Positions 43,098 through 51,534 of a DNA stretch of 64,000 bases are shown in pieces. The stretch is from Salinirubellus litoreus (GTDB lineage: Archaea > Halobacteriota > Halobacteria > Halobacteriales > Haloarculaceae). The stretch lies in the NCBI RefSeq assembly GCF_037335815.1, contig NZ_CP147841.1:2418001-2482000 (forward strand), given 5' to 3'. Under the pieces are notes generated by a model. The model saw only the letters and a program-made list of their open reading frames with translations. It made no database searches and had not been told where the DNA came from. The position numbers and the translations under genes are program-made. Numbering within the stretch: the stretch's first letter is position 1; each line of letters starts with the position of its first letter.

Positions 43098-44066
43098 TCA
43101 CCCGGCGTGGCCGTTCGTCCGGCCGATCGAGTCGCCGTTCCCGCCGTTCAGCTCCTCGCGGAGCATCCCGAGTTCCGCCACCCGCTCGGCGTGGGCGTTG
43201 TGCTGGTGGATGGACTCGTCGTTCGACTGCTCCATCGTCACGACCACGTCGTCGTCGAGTTCGGTGAACCGCTCGACGACCCCCTCGGCCATCGACCGGA
43301 CGCAGTCCTCGACGAACTTCGCGTTCGCGTGGGAGTGGTAGGTCATGTGGTCCTCGTCGGGTCGCTTGGCCATGTTGTAGATGCGCGCGGACATCGAGTC
43401 GCGGGCCACCTCGATCACGTCGACGAGGTCGACCTCCGGCGAGCCGTCGGTGCGGAGTTTGAGCGTGGCGTGACCGCGCTGTGAGTGGCCCGGCTGTGGG
43501 ACGCGATCGAGGAACTCCTCGACGACGCCCTGCTCGACGTCGAGGTCGCGCAGTACGTCCCGGGCGCGCGATTCGCTCATCCCCTGCGAGCAGGGACAGA
43601 CCGTCATCCCGACGACGTGCGCGCCGATCTCCTCGTGGGTCCCATCGGGGTCGGCGGTCGCGGAGGCGAGGATGTCCGCGCTGAACTGCGTGGGACGGCC
43701 GGACTCGGGGGTGTCCTCGCGGACGACGTACTCGGCCTCCATCTGCACCTCCGCGCGGGAGGTGTAGTCGTGTTTCTCGAGCAGCCGCTCGGCCACGTCG
43801 CCACAGAGATCCTCGACGCGGACCTGTCGGCGGCCGAGCGCCTCCTCCAGTATCTCGTCGACGACCTCCATGTTCCGGGACATGTCGATCCCCTTCCGCC
43901 AGGAGGGGAGGTCGACGTACACCTCGAACTCGGCCATCAGGACGATCGGTCTGCGATCCTCGCGGTCGAGCTTCACGAGTTTCTCCACGCCGGTCACGCC
44001 GACGCGGTTCAACCCGACCGTCACGTCCGGACGCGACGCCTGGACGTCCGGGAGCTGTTCGCTCAT
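43098..44066 (-). CDS. mptA: GTP cyclohydrolase MptA (type IB, FolE2-like)
   Basis: A 322-residue enzyme of the FolE2/MptA class, the first step from GTP to pterin in folate or tetrahydromethanopterin synthesis; in haloarchaea also linked to archaeosine. Recognisable parts: Gly-Leu-Asn-Arg-Val-Gly-Val-Thr-Gly-Val, the catalytic Cys region Val-Cys-Pro-Cys-Ser-Gln (about 169-174), Gln-Arg-Gly-His-Ala (about 204-208) and the His/Glu region near Thr-Tyr-His-Ser-His-Ala-Asn. A GTTAAC box is 26-31 bases upstream. Confidence 0.93.
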   Translation of the reverse strand: MSEQLPDVQASRPDVTVGLNRVGVTGVEKLVKLDREDRRPIVLMAEFEVYVDLPSWRKGIDMSRNMEVVDEILEEALGRRQVRVEDLCGDVAERLLEKHDYTSRAEVQMEAEYVVREDTPESGRPTQFSADILASATADPDGTHEEIGAHVVGMTVCPCSQGMSESRARDVLRDLDVEQGVVEEFLDRVPQPGHSQRGHATLKLRTDGSPEVDLVDVIEVARDSMSARIYNMAKRPDEDHMTYHSHANAKFVEDCVRSMAEGVVERFTELDDDVVVTMEQSNDESIHQHNAHAERVAELGMLREELNGGNGDSIGRTNGHAG

Positions 44067-44091
44067 CGTCCTCGTCGTAGGGTCCGGGCCG

Positions 44092-44097
44092 GTTAAC
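44092..44097 (-). promoter_or_regulatory. TATA-like box of mptA
   Basis: The palindrome GTTAAC, 26-31 bases upstream of the ATG at 44066. Confidence 0.4.
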
Positions 44098-44163
44098 GGT
44101 TTTGGACCGAACGGCCTCTGTCGGCCTCCTCTCCTCCGATTTTGCCGCTTTATCGGTGGGTTC

Positions 44164-44249
44164 TCGTACGGACTGTTGTAACGACTCAGCGGTGATCGCT
44201 CAGGCAGGGTTGACGACCACAGGTAAAAGACTACAAGAGTCCGTATCAG
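44164..44249 (-). repeat. 86-bp long-hairpin element, copy B, at the NAD kinase stop codon
   Basis: On the minus strand it begins C-TGA-TACGGACTCTTGTAG, TGA being the NAD kinase stop, and ends GTTACAACAGTCCGTA-CGA. Arms pair over most of their length with several G-U pairs in minus-strand RNA and few mismatches. It aligns with copy A (22158-22243) base for base over 86 positions with no gap. Stem bases differ in matched pairs (GGT/ACC in A is GGA/TCC in B). It lies in the gap between NAD kinase and the start region of mptA. Confidence 0.8.
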
Positions 44250-45070
44250 TCGAGTTTGCCGAGCGCGGCGAAGAAGTCGAGCGGCGGGCCGGCGACCCGG
44301 ACCGGCTCGTCGGCGACGCCGAGCGAGACCTGCGCGGGCACCTCGAGTTCCCTCGTCGTCCGGCCGTCGCCGACGATCACCGCCGCGGGCGCGTCGTCGA
44401 CCCGGACGGTCAGGTCGGCGTCGAGCGGAACCGCGAGCGGTGGCATCGGGTCGGCCGCGCACATCTCCGTGACGACGAGCGCGCCGACGTCCGGGTGGAC
44501 CAGCGGGCCACCCTCGCTGAGGTTGTAGGCGGTGCTCCCGGTCGGCGTCGAGACGAGCACCCCGTCGGCGTGGCTCCCCCCGTACAGCGAGCCGTCGACC
44601 CGGACCTCGATGCCAACGCCGCCGCCGCGACCCCGCCGGGGCCCCATCACCGCGACCTCGTTCATCGCCGGCGGGAGCGACCACCCCTCGCCGGTAGCCT
44701 CGACCTGCGGGAGTTCGCGCGTGCGTGGCGTGCCCGTCTCGCGGATGCGCTCGACCGCCGCGCGGACCGCCTCGACGGCCTCGTCCGGCGCGACGGCGTT
44801 CAGGAACCCGACCTCGCCGAGGTTGACGCCCATCACGGGTGCTCCGTCGACCGCCCGCGCCGCGTAGAGGAACGTCCCGTCCCCGCCGATGCTCACCACG
44901 AGGTCGGCGTCGGCGAGCTCCTCGACCGGGACACCCGGGACACCGAGGGCGTCCGCGGTCTCCTCCTCGATGCGGACGGACGCGTCGATCGCCCGTCGAA
45001 CGTCGTCGGCGAGTCCCGCCGCGCGGCGGTTGTTCCGCCTGGCGACCACGCCCACGCTCACCCCTGTCAT
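44246..45070 (-). CDS. ppnK: NAD(+)/NADH kinase
   Basis: A 274-residue NAD kinase, which makes NADP. Gly-Gly-Asp-Gly-Thr (about 62-66) and Asn-Glu-Val-Ala (about 137-140) with Thr-Pro-Thr-Gly-Ser-Thr-Ala-Tyr (about 174-181) are the conserved substrate-binding motifs. Length is typical for archaeal enzymes. Its stop codon lies within the 86-bp hairpin element. Confidence 0.94.
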   Translation of the reverse strand: MTGVSVGVVARRNNRRAAGLADDVRRAIDASVRIEEETADALGVPGVPVEELADADLVVSIGGDGTFLYAARAVDGAPVMGVNLGEVGFLNAVAPDEAVEAVRAAVERIRETGTPRTRELPQVEATGEGWSLPPAMNEVAVMGPRRGRGGGVGIEVRVDGSLYGGSHADGVLVSTPTGSTAYNLSEGGPLVHPDVGALVVTEMCAADPMPPLAVPLDADLTVRVDDAPAAVIVGDGRTTRELEVPAQVSLGVADEPVRVAGPPLDFFAALGKLD

Positions 45071-45109
45071 CGGTCGGGCTTCGACCTCACACCAGAAAAA
45101 CGACGCGAA

Positions 45110-45117
45110 ACTTAAAC
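45110..45117 (+). promoter_or_regulatory. TATA-like box upstream of the KaiC-like gene
   Basis: ACTTAAAC lies 24-31 bases before an ATG at 45141, so a leaderless transcript would begin at that ATG rather than at the GTG 45167. Confidence 0.5.
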
Positions 45118-45166
45118 CCCGACGGACGGAACCTCCGGGTATGAACCGATCAGGGGGGGTGCCGGG

Positions 45167-46120
45167 GTGAGCGACGGCCCCGGGGACTGGTTCGGGGACG
45201 GTCCACCCGACGAGGACGACGGCGAGAGCGCGTCGGCGGTCGACCCCGACCCCGACCCCGACGGCGACCCGCCCGACGGCGGACCGACGATGTCCGGCGG
45301 CGGGGACCCCTTCGACGACGACAGCCCCTTCGATGGTGGCGGGGACTCCTTCGTCGACGACGACTTCGAGCGTGCGTTCGACGCAGGGATGGGCAGTTCG
45401 GGGTTCGACGAGGAGTTCGACTCGGACATTCCCCGCGTCGACCTCGGTATCGAGGGACTCGACGAGATGATCCTGGGCGGCGTCCCCGAGCGGTCACTGC
45501 TCGTCGCCATCGGTGCCGCCGGGACCGGCAAGACCACGTTCGGTCTCCAGTTCCTCCACCAGGGGCTCGAGAACGGCGAGAAGGGTGTCTACATCACCCT
45601 GGAGGAGGACCGCGAGGCCGTCCTCCGGGCCGCCGAGGAGAAGGGCTGGCCGTTCGAGGAGTACGTCGCGGACGACCGGCTCGCCGTGGTCGACCTCGAC
45701 CCCATCGAGATGGCCAACTCCCTCGCATCCATCCGCAACGACCTCCCGCGGCTCGTCCGCGAGTTCGACGCCGAGCGGCTCGTGCTCGACTCGGTCTCCC
45801 TGCTCGAGATGATGTACGACGACCAGGCCGAGCGCCGGACGGAGGTGTTCGACTTCACCAAGTCGCTCAAGGACGCCGGCGTCACGACGATGCTCACCTC
45901 CGAGGCCAGCGAGAACAATCCCTACAGCTCCCGCCACGGGATCATCGAGTACCTCACCGACGGCGTGTTCGTCCTCCAGTACGTCCGCTCGGAGTTCCGC
46001 GAGACCCGCCTCGCGGTCGAGATACAGAAGATACGCAACGCCAATCACTCCCGGGAGACCAAACCGTACGAGATCACGAACGAGGGCATCTCGGTGTATC
46101 AGCAGGCGTCTATATTTTAA
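45167..46120 (+). CDS. KaiC/RAD55-like RecA-superfamily ATPase
   Basis: A 317-residue protein. An acidic Gly/Asp/Pro-rich leader (about 1-85) precedes a single KaiC-like domain with Walker A Gly-Ala-Ala-Gly-Thr-Gly-Lys-Thr-Thr (about 116-124), a Glu pair in Leu-Glu-Glu-Asp, and Walker B-like Leu-Val-Leu-Asp-Ser-Val. Archaeal KaiC-like proteins act in signalling and motility or with RNA. Start is uncertain: ATG 45141 has the promoter spacing but its frame stops after nine codons, exactly overlapping the GTG at 45167 (GTGA). One more G in the seven-G run 45153-45159 would fuse the two (Met-Asn-Arg-Ser-Gly-Gly-Gly-Ala-Gly). Confidence 0.88.
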   Translation: MSDGPGDWFGDGPPDEDDGESASAVDPDPDPDGDPPDGGPTMSGGGDPFDDDSPFDGGGDSFVDDDFERAFDAGMGSSGFDEEFDSDIPRVDLGIEGLDEMILGGVPERSLLVAIGAAGTGKTTFGLQFLHQGLENGEKGVYITLEEDREAVLRAAEEKGWPFEEYVADDRLAVVDLDPIEMANSLASIRNDLPRLVREFDAERLVLDSVSLLEMMYDDQAERRTEVFDFTKSLKDAGVTTMLTSEASENNPYSSRHGIIEYLTDGVFVLQYVRSEFRETRLAVEIQKIRNANHSRETKPYEITNEGISVYQQASIF

Positions 46121-46322
46121 CAACCATCTTTTTCCGCCTCGGGTTGCCGGCGGAGCCGGCAACCACTCGGCGCAAAAACATGGGTGAAAAAGGCCGCTCG
46201 CTCACTCGCTTCGCTCGTTCGCTCGCGGTACAGTCGACTAGCCTCGATTTCCTTCTCGGTGAGCCGTCGCGGGGGTATTGTCTCCGAGGGCGGGTCGACC
46301 TCGACTCTCCGGGCGTCCTTCG
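46121..46322. repeat. Hairpin and repeat-rich spacer after the KaiC-like gene
   Basis: A 202-base gap without a gene. GGTTGCCGGC (46142-46151) and GCCGGCAACC (46155-46164) form a 10-bp perfect hairpin with a GGA loop, next to T-rich CTTTTTCC (46129-46136). Further on CGCTCGCTCACTCGCTTCGC-type palindromic repeats occur, similar in style to those at 34206-34657. Likely transcript-end and repeat sequence for the two convergent genes. Confidence 0.6.
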
Positions 46323-47459
46323 CTACTCGTCTTCGTCGTCCTCGTCGTCGTCCCCACTCCCGTTGTCCGTCTCGTCGTTCTCACGATCGGTCGGCACCCC
46401 ACAGAGGTTCCCCTCCTCGTCGAACCGCTTGGCGCGGAGGAACCGTGCCCGGTAGCGGTTCGCGGGCTCTTTGGTGTCCGCTTCCCGTATCTCGTCGGCC
46501 CGGCCGTCGGCGACGGCGTCGACGATCTCCTCGATCTGTTCCTTCTCGCTCGGAGTCAGCTCGAACTCGTACGTTTGTTCCGACTCCCCTTCGAGCCGCG
46601 TCCAGCGACGGGCGGCCGCGATGACCAGCGAACAGGGCTCCCGGCAGGGGAAGACGCCGTCGCCGCCGTCCACGTCGAGGTCGGTCTCCTCGTCGTACTG
46701 CCACTCGCGGCGCTTGAGACACTGGGAGTCGACACAGCAGGCCTCGGCGACCCAGTTCACGTGGTCGTGGCCCTCGCCCCGATCCCAGGTCTTCACGAGG
46801 CCGTAGATGCCAGTCTGTCGCTCGACCGTCTCGCGCCAGTGGCTCACGTCGAGCTCCCCCTCGCGTTCGAGGTGCCAGTTGGCGACCGTCGCCGGATAGA
46901 CGTACTCGACGGCGTCGGTGAGCGCCGCCCCGTCGAGGTCGGCGAACGCCCAGCCCGTCGGGAGCGTGGGCGCGGTCTTCAGCGGCCGGTAGCGACCCCG
47001 GTCATCGTACGTGACGATCTCGCGGGCCTCCCGCGGATCCGCGTGGACCTCCAGCTCCGCGAGCTCCCGTTCGGCGTCCTCGACGTTCCGGAGGTGGTAG
47101 CGGCGCTCCCCGTTCTCGCCGAGTTCCGCCTCGACGGAGAGCTCCCCCCAGGTCCGGGAGAGCCCGTCCGCGAGCGCCTGGTACCGCTCGGGGACCGCCC
47201 GCTCGTCGGCCGCCTCGACCCACCGGAGGAACGCCCGGTCGGCCTCGCCCCTGGTTCCGGTCGTCCAGTAGTGCCAGTTCGAGACGTACCACGGGCTCCC
47301 CTCGCAGGCCTCGCGGAACTCCCGCTCGGTGAGCCCCTCGTGGCGGGCGCTCGGCGTCTCGAAGGTGTACCCGCCGTCCTCCCTGGCCACTCGGAGGCCG
47401 TCGAACTTCACCCCGGTCTCGGCCGCCTCGAGTAGCGCCGAGAGCTGGTCGGTGTGCAT
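46323..47459 (-). CDS. DR2241-family iron-sulfur protein
   Basis: A 378-residue protein. Middle region has a Cys cluster: Cys-Cys-Val-Asp-Ser-Gln-Cys (about 243-249) and, about 30 residues on, Cys-Arg-Glu-Pro-Cys. This matches DR2241-type proteins predicted to bind a 4Fe-4S cluster. A C-terminal helical stabilising domain ends in a long Asp/Glu tail. In haloarchaea such genes lie near cbiX, as here (three genes away), which suggests a link to cobalamin or siroheme chemistry; this is inference. Start at 47459 gives the usual Met-His-Thr-Asp-Gln-Leu. Confidence 0.82.
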   Translation of the reverse strand: MHTDQLSALLEAAETGVKFDGLRVAREDGGYTFETPSARHEGLTEREFREACEGSPWYVSNWHYWTTGTRGEADRAFLRWVEAADERAVPERYQALADGLSRTWGELSVEAELGENGERRYHLRNVEDAERELAELEVHADPREAREIVTYDDRGRYRPLKTAPTLPTGWAFADLDGAALTDAVEYVYPATVANWHLEREGELDVSHWRETVERQTGIYGLVKTWDRGEGHDHVNWVAEACCVDSQCLKRREWQYDEETDLDVDGGDGVFPCREPCSLVIAAARRWTRLEGESEQTYEFELTPSEKEQIEEIVDAVADGRADEIREADTKEPANRYRARFLRAKRFDEEGNLCGVPTDRENDETDNGSGDDDEDDEDE

Positions 47460-47509
47460 ACCCTACCTCGTCGCCGTACCGTGATAAACGGGGCGCTCGG
47501 CGCCGGTGA

Positions 47510-48274
47510 TCAGGCCCCGAGACGCTCGTGCCGGGTTCTCGCGTCGCCCGGGATCCCCGTCACCTCGCTGTCGCGCTCCGCTGCGTTCCGCTCGGCTCCC
47601 TCCGGAACGACCTCGGCTTCGTCGAACTCGCCGAGCCGGTCGCGGGCGAGGTCGAGCTCCCCGCGGACCAGCGTCCGGTCGGAGCCGAGCCGTTCGGCAC
47701 GCGAGAGCGCCTCGACGGCGTCCTCCGAGAGTCCCCGTTCGTTGTAGAGGACCCCGAGGTTGTACCAGGCGTCGGCGAGCCGGGGGTCGAGTTCGACCGC
47801 CCGCTCGGCGTGTTCGAGGGGGTTCGAGGAGTCCCCCGACTCCCAGAGCGCGTACGCGAGGTTCGTCTCCGCGACGGCCGCCACGCCCGGGTCCGGGTCG
47901 AGCGAGAGCGCCTCTCGGTGTGCGCCGGCGGCCTCGTCGTACTCGCCCAGTTGCGCGTGGGCGACCCCGCGGTTCACCCACGCCTCGACGGCGGCGGGGC
48001 TCTCGGGTGCGAACCACGCGACCCGGGCGAACGCGTCGATGGCCGACTCGTACTCCTCGATCGCGAGGTAGCCGAGCCCCACTTCCAGCAGGGCGTCGGG
48101 GTCGACCTCCTCCGGCGCGTATCCATCGGGATCGAGCAGGTCCGCGAGTGCGTGCGAGTCGGTCGGGTCGACGCGACGCGAGTCCCCGTCACCGTCGAGT
48201 TCGAGCGTGAACCCCGCGTACGGGTCGCCGAACCCCGGTCCCGAGGAGAAGCGGTGCTTTCGGGCGTGAGTCAT
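47510..48274 (-). CDS. TPR-repeat protein
   Basis: A 254-residue protein with about five tetratricopeptide repeats (about 72-220), e.g. Ala-Trp-Val-Asn-Arg-Gly-Val-Ala-His-Ala-Gln-Leu-Gly-Glu-Tyr and Ala-Trp-Tyr-Asn-Leu-Gly-Val-Leu-Tyr. Probably a protein-protein scaffold. I chose the ATG at 48274 (Met-Thr-His-Ala-Arg-Lys-His-Arg-Phe) as the family-like start; an ATG at 48322 in frame adds 16 residues. Next to the DR2241 gene on the same strand, 50 bases apart. Confidence 0.82.
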   Translation of the reverse strand: MTHARKHRFSSGPGFGDPYAGFTLELDGDGDSRRVDPTDSHALADLLDPDGYAPEEVDPDALLEVGLGYLAIEEYESAIDAFARVAWFAPESPAAVEAWVNRGVAHAQLGEYDEAAGAHREALSLDPDPGVAAVAETNLAYALWESGDSSNPLEHAERAVELDPRLADAWYNLGVLYNERGLSEDAVEALSRAERLGSDRTLVRGELDLARDRLGEFDEAEVVPEGAERNAAERDSEVTGIPGDARTRHERLGA

Positions 48275-48399
48275 GGACTCGGGAAGGCGGCCAGCGGGGA
48301 TAGCGGCGTCGGTGATGTCCACCCGGGTCGCGAGGACGCTTCGTCAGCGGCCAACGCGGCCTCGACCGTCGGGAGTCGTCGGAATCGCCGCCTCAGCCC

Positions 48400-49758
48400 T
48401 CAGCCGTCCGCCTCCGCCCGGAGCGCCAGCAGACCGGCCGGTCCGACGACGAACACGCGCCCGGCCGCGACGACCGGCGAGGAGAACGCGGTCACGGGGA
48501 CCGAGGAGGTCCGCCACCGCACCCGATCCGGGGTCGGGAAGCCGTCGACGTCCCTGCGGAACGCTCGGACGCCCCCGGTCGCGGCGAGGACGCTCTCGTC
48601 GGTCACGACTGGCGCGGCCGTACCCTCGCTCGGGAGGTGGGCCCGCCAGTTCGTCTCGCCGGTCCCGGCGTCGAGTTCGTGGAGGTCGTTCCCGGCCACG
48701 TAGACGTCCCCGTCGTCGGCCGCGGCGGCGGCGCGGCTATGGAGGTCGCGCCGCCAGCGGATCTCGCCCGCGCGGTCGACGGCGACGGTCCCCTGCCACC
48801 CCGTCTGGACGACGCCCTCGTCGTCCACGACCGGAGCGGCGTACGGCGTGTCGACGGGAACCCGCCAGCGCTCCTCGCCGCTCCCGGGATCGAGCTTCAC
48901 GAGCGCGTCCCGGTCGGGGACGTACACGCCCTCCCCGGTGACGGCGGGTGCGACCTGTGTCGCGGTCGAGTCGCCGAGGTTGTACTCGTCGTAGACGAGC
49001 GGCTCCAGGGAACGGTGCCAGCGCTCGGTGCCGTCCGGCGCGAGTCTCACACAGGCGGTCGCGCTCCGGACGTAGACGTCGCCGTCGACGACGGTTGCGC
49101 CGTACGTCCGGTCGTCGCCGACGCGGTGTACGTCGAGAATCCCGCCGTCGTCGAGCGAGAGCACGGTCACGGCCGCCGGTGACGGATCCGGGCCACTCGA
49201 CTGACGTGCGGCCTGTGTCGGAACGTAGAGCCGCTCACGATCCGGGTCGAGTGCGGGCGCGCCCGTGACCTCGGCGTCGGGGCCGGAGGCCTCACTGTCG
49301 GGGTCGGGGACCTCGCTGTCGAGACGCCTGGACCATCGCTCGTCCCCGTCCGGCGTGACCGCGAGGACCTCCCGATCGGTGCCGAAGTAGACCACTCCCT
49401 CGTGGACGACGGGCGGGGCGTACGACCAGCCGGCCGGGATCAGGATCCCGTGGTCGTCGGGTTCCGGCGCGCCGCCGGCGACGCGGTTGGTGTTCCCGGG
49501 ACTGTTGCCGTACGTGAGCCAGTCGCCGTCGTGGAACGCCGCGATCTCGGCGCGTCCGCCGAGGAGGCTACAGCCGGCCAGGGTGCTCGCTACCGCGGTC
49601 CCCGAGGCGGCGAGGAACGCGCGGCGCGACGGACTGGATCGGGCCGAATCGAACGAGGGCGAGTGGAAGCGTGGCTGATCCGAACCCCTGGAGGGCGGGG
49701 CGGGGGACACGCCCGGGAGTTGCGGCGCGGCGCGAGAAGTGTCTTGTGTCCCGGTCAC
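48400..49758 (-). CDS. Tat-exported lipoprotein with PQQ-like beta-propeller
   Basis: A 452-residue protein. The signal has Ser-Arg-Arg-Ala-Phe-Leu (twin-arginine, about 44-49), a hydrophobic stretch and lipobox Leu-Ala-Gly-Cys (about 60-63). The rest is a run of PQQ/BamB-like repeats with Trp-docking blades (Gly-Thr-Glu-Arg-Trp-His, Gly-Glu-Ile-Arg-Trp-Arg, Gly-Glu-Thr-Asn-Trp-Arg). Folded in the cytoplasm, exported, and lipid-anchored outside. The start is far from the signal core; a later start is possible. Role unknown. Confidence 0.85.
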   Translation of the reverse strand: MTGTQDTSRAAPQLPGVSPAPPSRGSDQPRFHSPSFDSARSSPSRRAFLAASGTAVASTLAGCSLLGGRAEIAAFHDGDWLTYGNSPGNTNRVAGGAPEPDDHGILIPAGWSYAPPVVHEGVVYFGTDREVLAVTPDGDERWSRRLDSEVPDPDSEASGPDAEVTGAPALDPDRERLYVPTQAARQSSGPDPSPAAVTVLSLDDGGILDVHRVGDDRTYGATVVDGDVYVRSATACVRLAPDGTERWHRSLEPLVYDEYNLGDSTATQVAPAVTGEGVYVPDRDALVKLDPGSGEERWRVPVDTPYAAPVVDDEGVVQTGWQGTVAVDRAGEIRWRRDLHSRAAAAADDGDVYVAGNDLHELDAGTGETNWRAHLPSEGTAAPVVTDESVLAATGGVRAFRRDVDGFPTPDRVRWRTSSVPVTAFSSPVVAAGRVFVVGPAGLLALRAEADG

Positions 49759-49788
49759 TTCGGAACCACGACGAATGTGATAACCCGC

Positions 49789-50667
49789 TCAGTCGTCGGC
49801 GCTCGCCGCCCGCGTCCGCTCGCGAACACGCTCGATGGCGTCGCCGACGTCCGCGCCCGCCTCGGCCGCCCGTTCGAGCACCACGTCGGCCATCAGCGCC
49901 TCGGTTCCGACCGCACCGGCGTACCATATCCGCCGCCCTTCGACCTCGGCGGGGACGTCGTACCCCTCCCGGTAGTCGTCGGTGAGCCCCATGTCCTCGG
50001 GGATGTCCTCTTGGGTGTGGAAGCCGTCGGCGATGAACAGCGGGACGACGACCACGTCGTCGGTCGAGAACAGGGTGGCGACGTCGTCGACCTCGGGTTC
50101 CTCGTCCATGAAGACGGCCATCACCTCGTCGAACCGGCCCGACGCCTCGATGCGGTCGGCGTGGTACTGGATCGCCTTCGCGGAGTTCTCGTTGCGCTCG
50201 GTGCCGTGGCCGACCACGGCGAGGCCGAACCCCTCACCCACGTTCGGATCTCCCGTGACCGTCTCCGCACGGCGGACGATGACGTCCGTCATCGCGTCGT
50301 GGGTCCCCACCGGCCCGCAGTAGTGGATCGTCTTACCGACGTCCGTAGCCCGAAGAGTCGCGTGGGTGGCCGACGTCCCGTCCGACTCCCACTCGGCGAC
50401 GTCCCATTCCTCCAGGCGAAGTTCGCGCGGGATGACCTGCTCGGTGAAGTAGCCCTCCGAGACGAACATCGGGACCACGTACACCTCCTCGGCGTCGATC
50501 GTCCGCAGCGCCTCGCGGAACGAGGGTTCCTCCTTCCAGAACGCCGTGACCACCTCGTCGAACGCGCCCGAGTCACGGACGGTGTCGGCGTGCCGGTACG
50601 TCGGCGTCGAGGACTCGGGGTTGAGGTGTGACCCGTGGGCGACGATGAGGAGTGCCTGTCCGGTCAT
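49789..50667 (-). CDS. cbiX: Sirohydrochlorin cobaltochelatase CbiX (two-domain)
   Basis: A 292-residue CbiX that inserts Co2+ into sirohydrochlorin in anaerobic cobalamin synthesis (or Fe for siroheme). Two homologous chelatase halves are seen: Ala-His-Gly-Ser-His-Leu (about 9-14) and Val-Gly-His-Gly-Thr-Glu (about 150-155), each with its His. Long CbiX rather than the short CbiXS. I used the ATG at 50667, four residues before the first conserved strand. Confidence 0.92.
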   Translation of the reverse strand: MTGQALLIVAHGSHLNPESSTPTYRHADTVRDSGAFDEVVTAFWKEEPSFREALRTIDAEEVYVVPMFVSEGYFTEQVIPRELRLEEWDVAEWESDGTSATHATLRATDVGKTIHYCGPVGTHDAMTDVIVRRAETVTGDPNVGEGFGLAVVGHGTERNENSAKAIQYHADRIEASGRFDEVMAVFMDEEPEVDDVATLFSTDDVVVVPLFIADGFHTQEDIPEDMGLTDDYREGYDVPAEVEGRRIWYAGAVGTEALMADVVLERAAEAGADVGDAIERVRERTRAASADD

Positions 50668-50741
50668 GGCTGGAGGGAGGTGTCTGCGCTTCTTGGGGGT
50701 TTCGACAGGTGGCCTGGGATGCCGGTATGAGCATAAACGGT

Positions 50742-50861
50742 ACCTCCTCGAAAGCCCCGAGGCGCTGGACTCGGGAGGCTCGCCCCTTTCGTTCCCGCCC
50801 GATAATGGCTGATCGGTCGGCAAATCCGGGTGGGAATGAACGCGGGAGCTTTCGAGGTGGT
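50742..50861. repeat. Inverted repeat between divergent cbiX and a DUF7523-like gene
   Basis: ACCTCCTCGAAAGC (50742-50755) and GCTTTCGAGGTGGT (50848-50861) pair at 13 of 14 positions, with a 92-base spacer. It lies in a 290-base gap without a gene, between the two divergent starts. It could be a pair of operator half-sites; no cobalamin riboswitch signature was seen. Confidence 0.4.
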
Positions 50862-50957
50862 ATTTTCAACCTGTACACGCTTGCCCGAACATCGTCATCG
50901 GCCGCCCCCTCCCCCCGTCACCGATGGGTTTTCCTCGCCCGGGACCCGCCCTCGCGC

Positions 50958-51437
50958 ATGACCGTCGCCGCCGAGACTCGCCGGGCCGTTCGCGCGAGCC
51001 CCTTCCTCCGCGACGCGCTCCGCGCCGGCTGTGTCAACTACACCGCCGCCGCGCGGTTCCTCGACCTCGGCGACGAGGAGGCCGTCGCCGCCGCGCTCAG
51101 GCGGTACGCCGAGGATCTGCCCGACTACGAGCGGCCCGCTACCGAGGGACGGGTCAGGGTGAACATGCGCTCGGGGCTCGGCCCGACGGACGACCCCGGC
51201 GAGGCGCTGCTCCGGGTCGCCGACACGCTCCTCGCTCCCGGTACCGGCGACCTGACCGGTATCACCGCGACGGGCGACGGCGTCGACCCCCGGACGCTCG
51301 GGTACGTCCTCGCCCGCCTCGACGCCGAGGGGGTCGCGGTCGGCGCGGCGGGGGCGACCGATGGCGTCCTCCTCGTGGCCGTGAACCGCCGCGACGGCCC
51401 CGACGCGATCCGGTTCGTCGAGGACGCGCTGGGGTGA
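50958..51437 (+). CDS. Haloarchaeal protein of unknown function (DUF7523-like)
   Basis: A 159-residue protein. The N-terminal part is helical (Phe-Leu-Arg-Asp-Ala-Leu-Arg-Ala-Gly, then Tyr-Thr-Ala-Ala-Ala-Arg-Phe-Leu) and the second half is alpha/beta (Ala-Val-Gly-Ala-Ala-Gly). It matches a haloarchaeal family I recall as DUF7523. Divergent from cbiX, which may indicate a regulatory or cofactor link. Confidence 0.72.
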   Translation: MTVAAETRRAVRASPFLRDALRAGCVNYTAAARFLDLGDEEAVAAALRRYAEDLPDYERPATEGRVRVNMRSGLGPTDDPGEALLRVADTLLAPGTGDLTGITATGDGVDPRTLGYVLARLDAEGVAVGAAGATDGVLLVAVNRRDGPDAIRFVEDALG

Positions 51438-51534
51438 GGTGCGTCCGGACGGTCGCATCCGGCGTCCGATGGTTTCGGGGGATCCGACCGATCACGTTCG
51501 CCGGGCATACAAGTGGGATCGCCGAAGTCGCCCC

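Noticed and set aside
50668..50957. Cobalamin riboswitch upstream of cbiX
   Set aside because: No B12-box-like or conserved core sequence seen on either strand.
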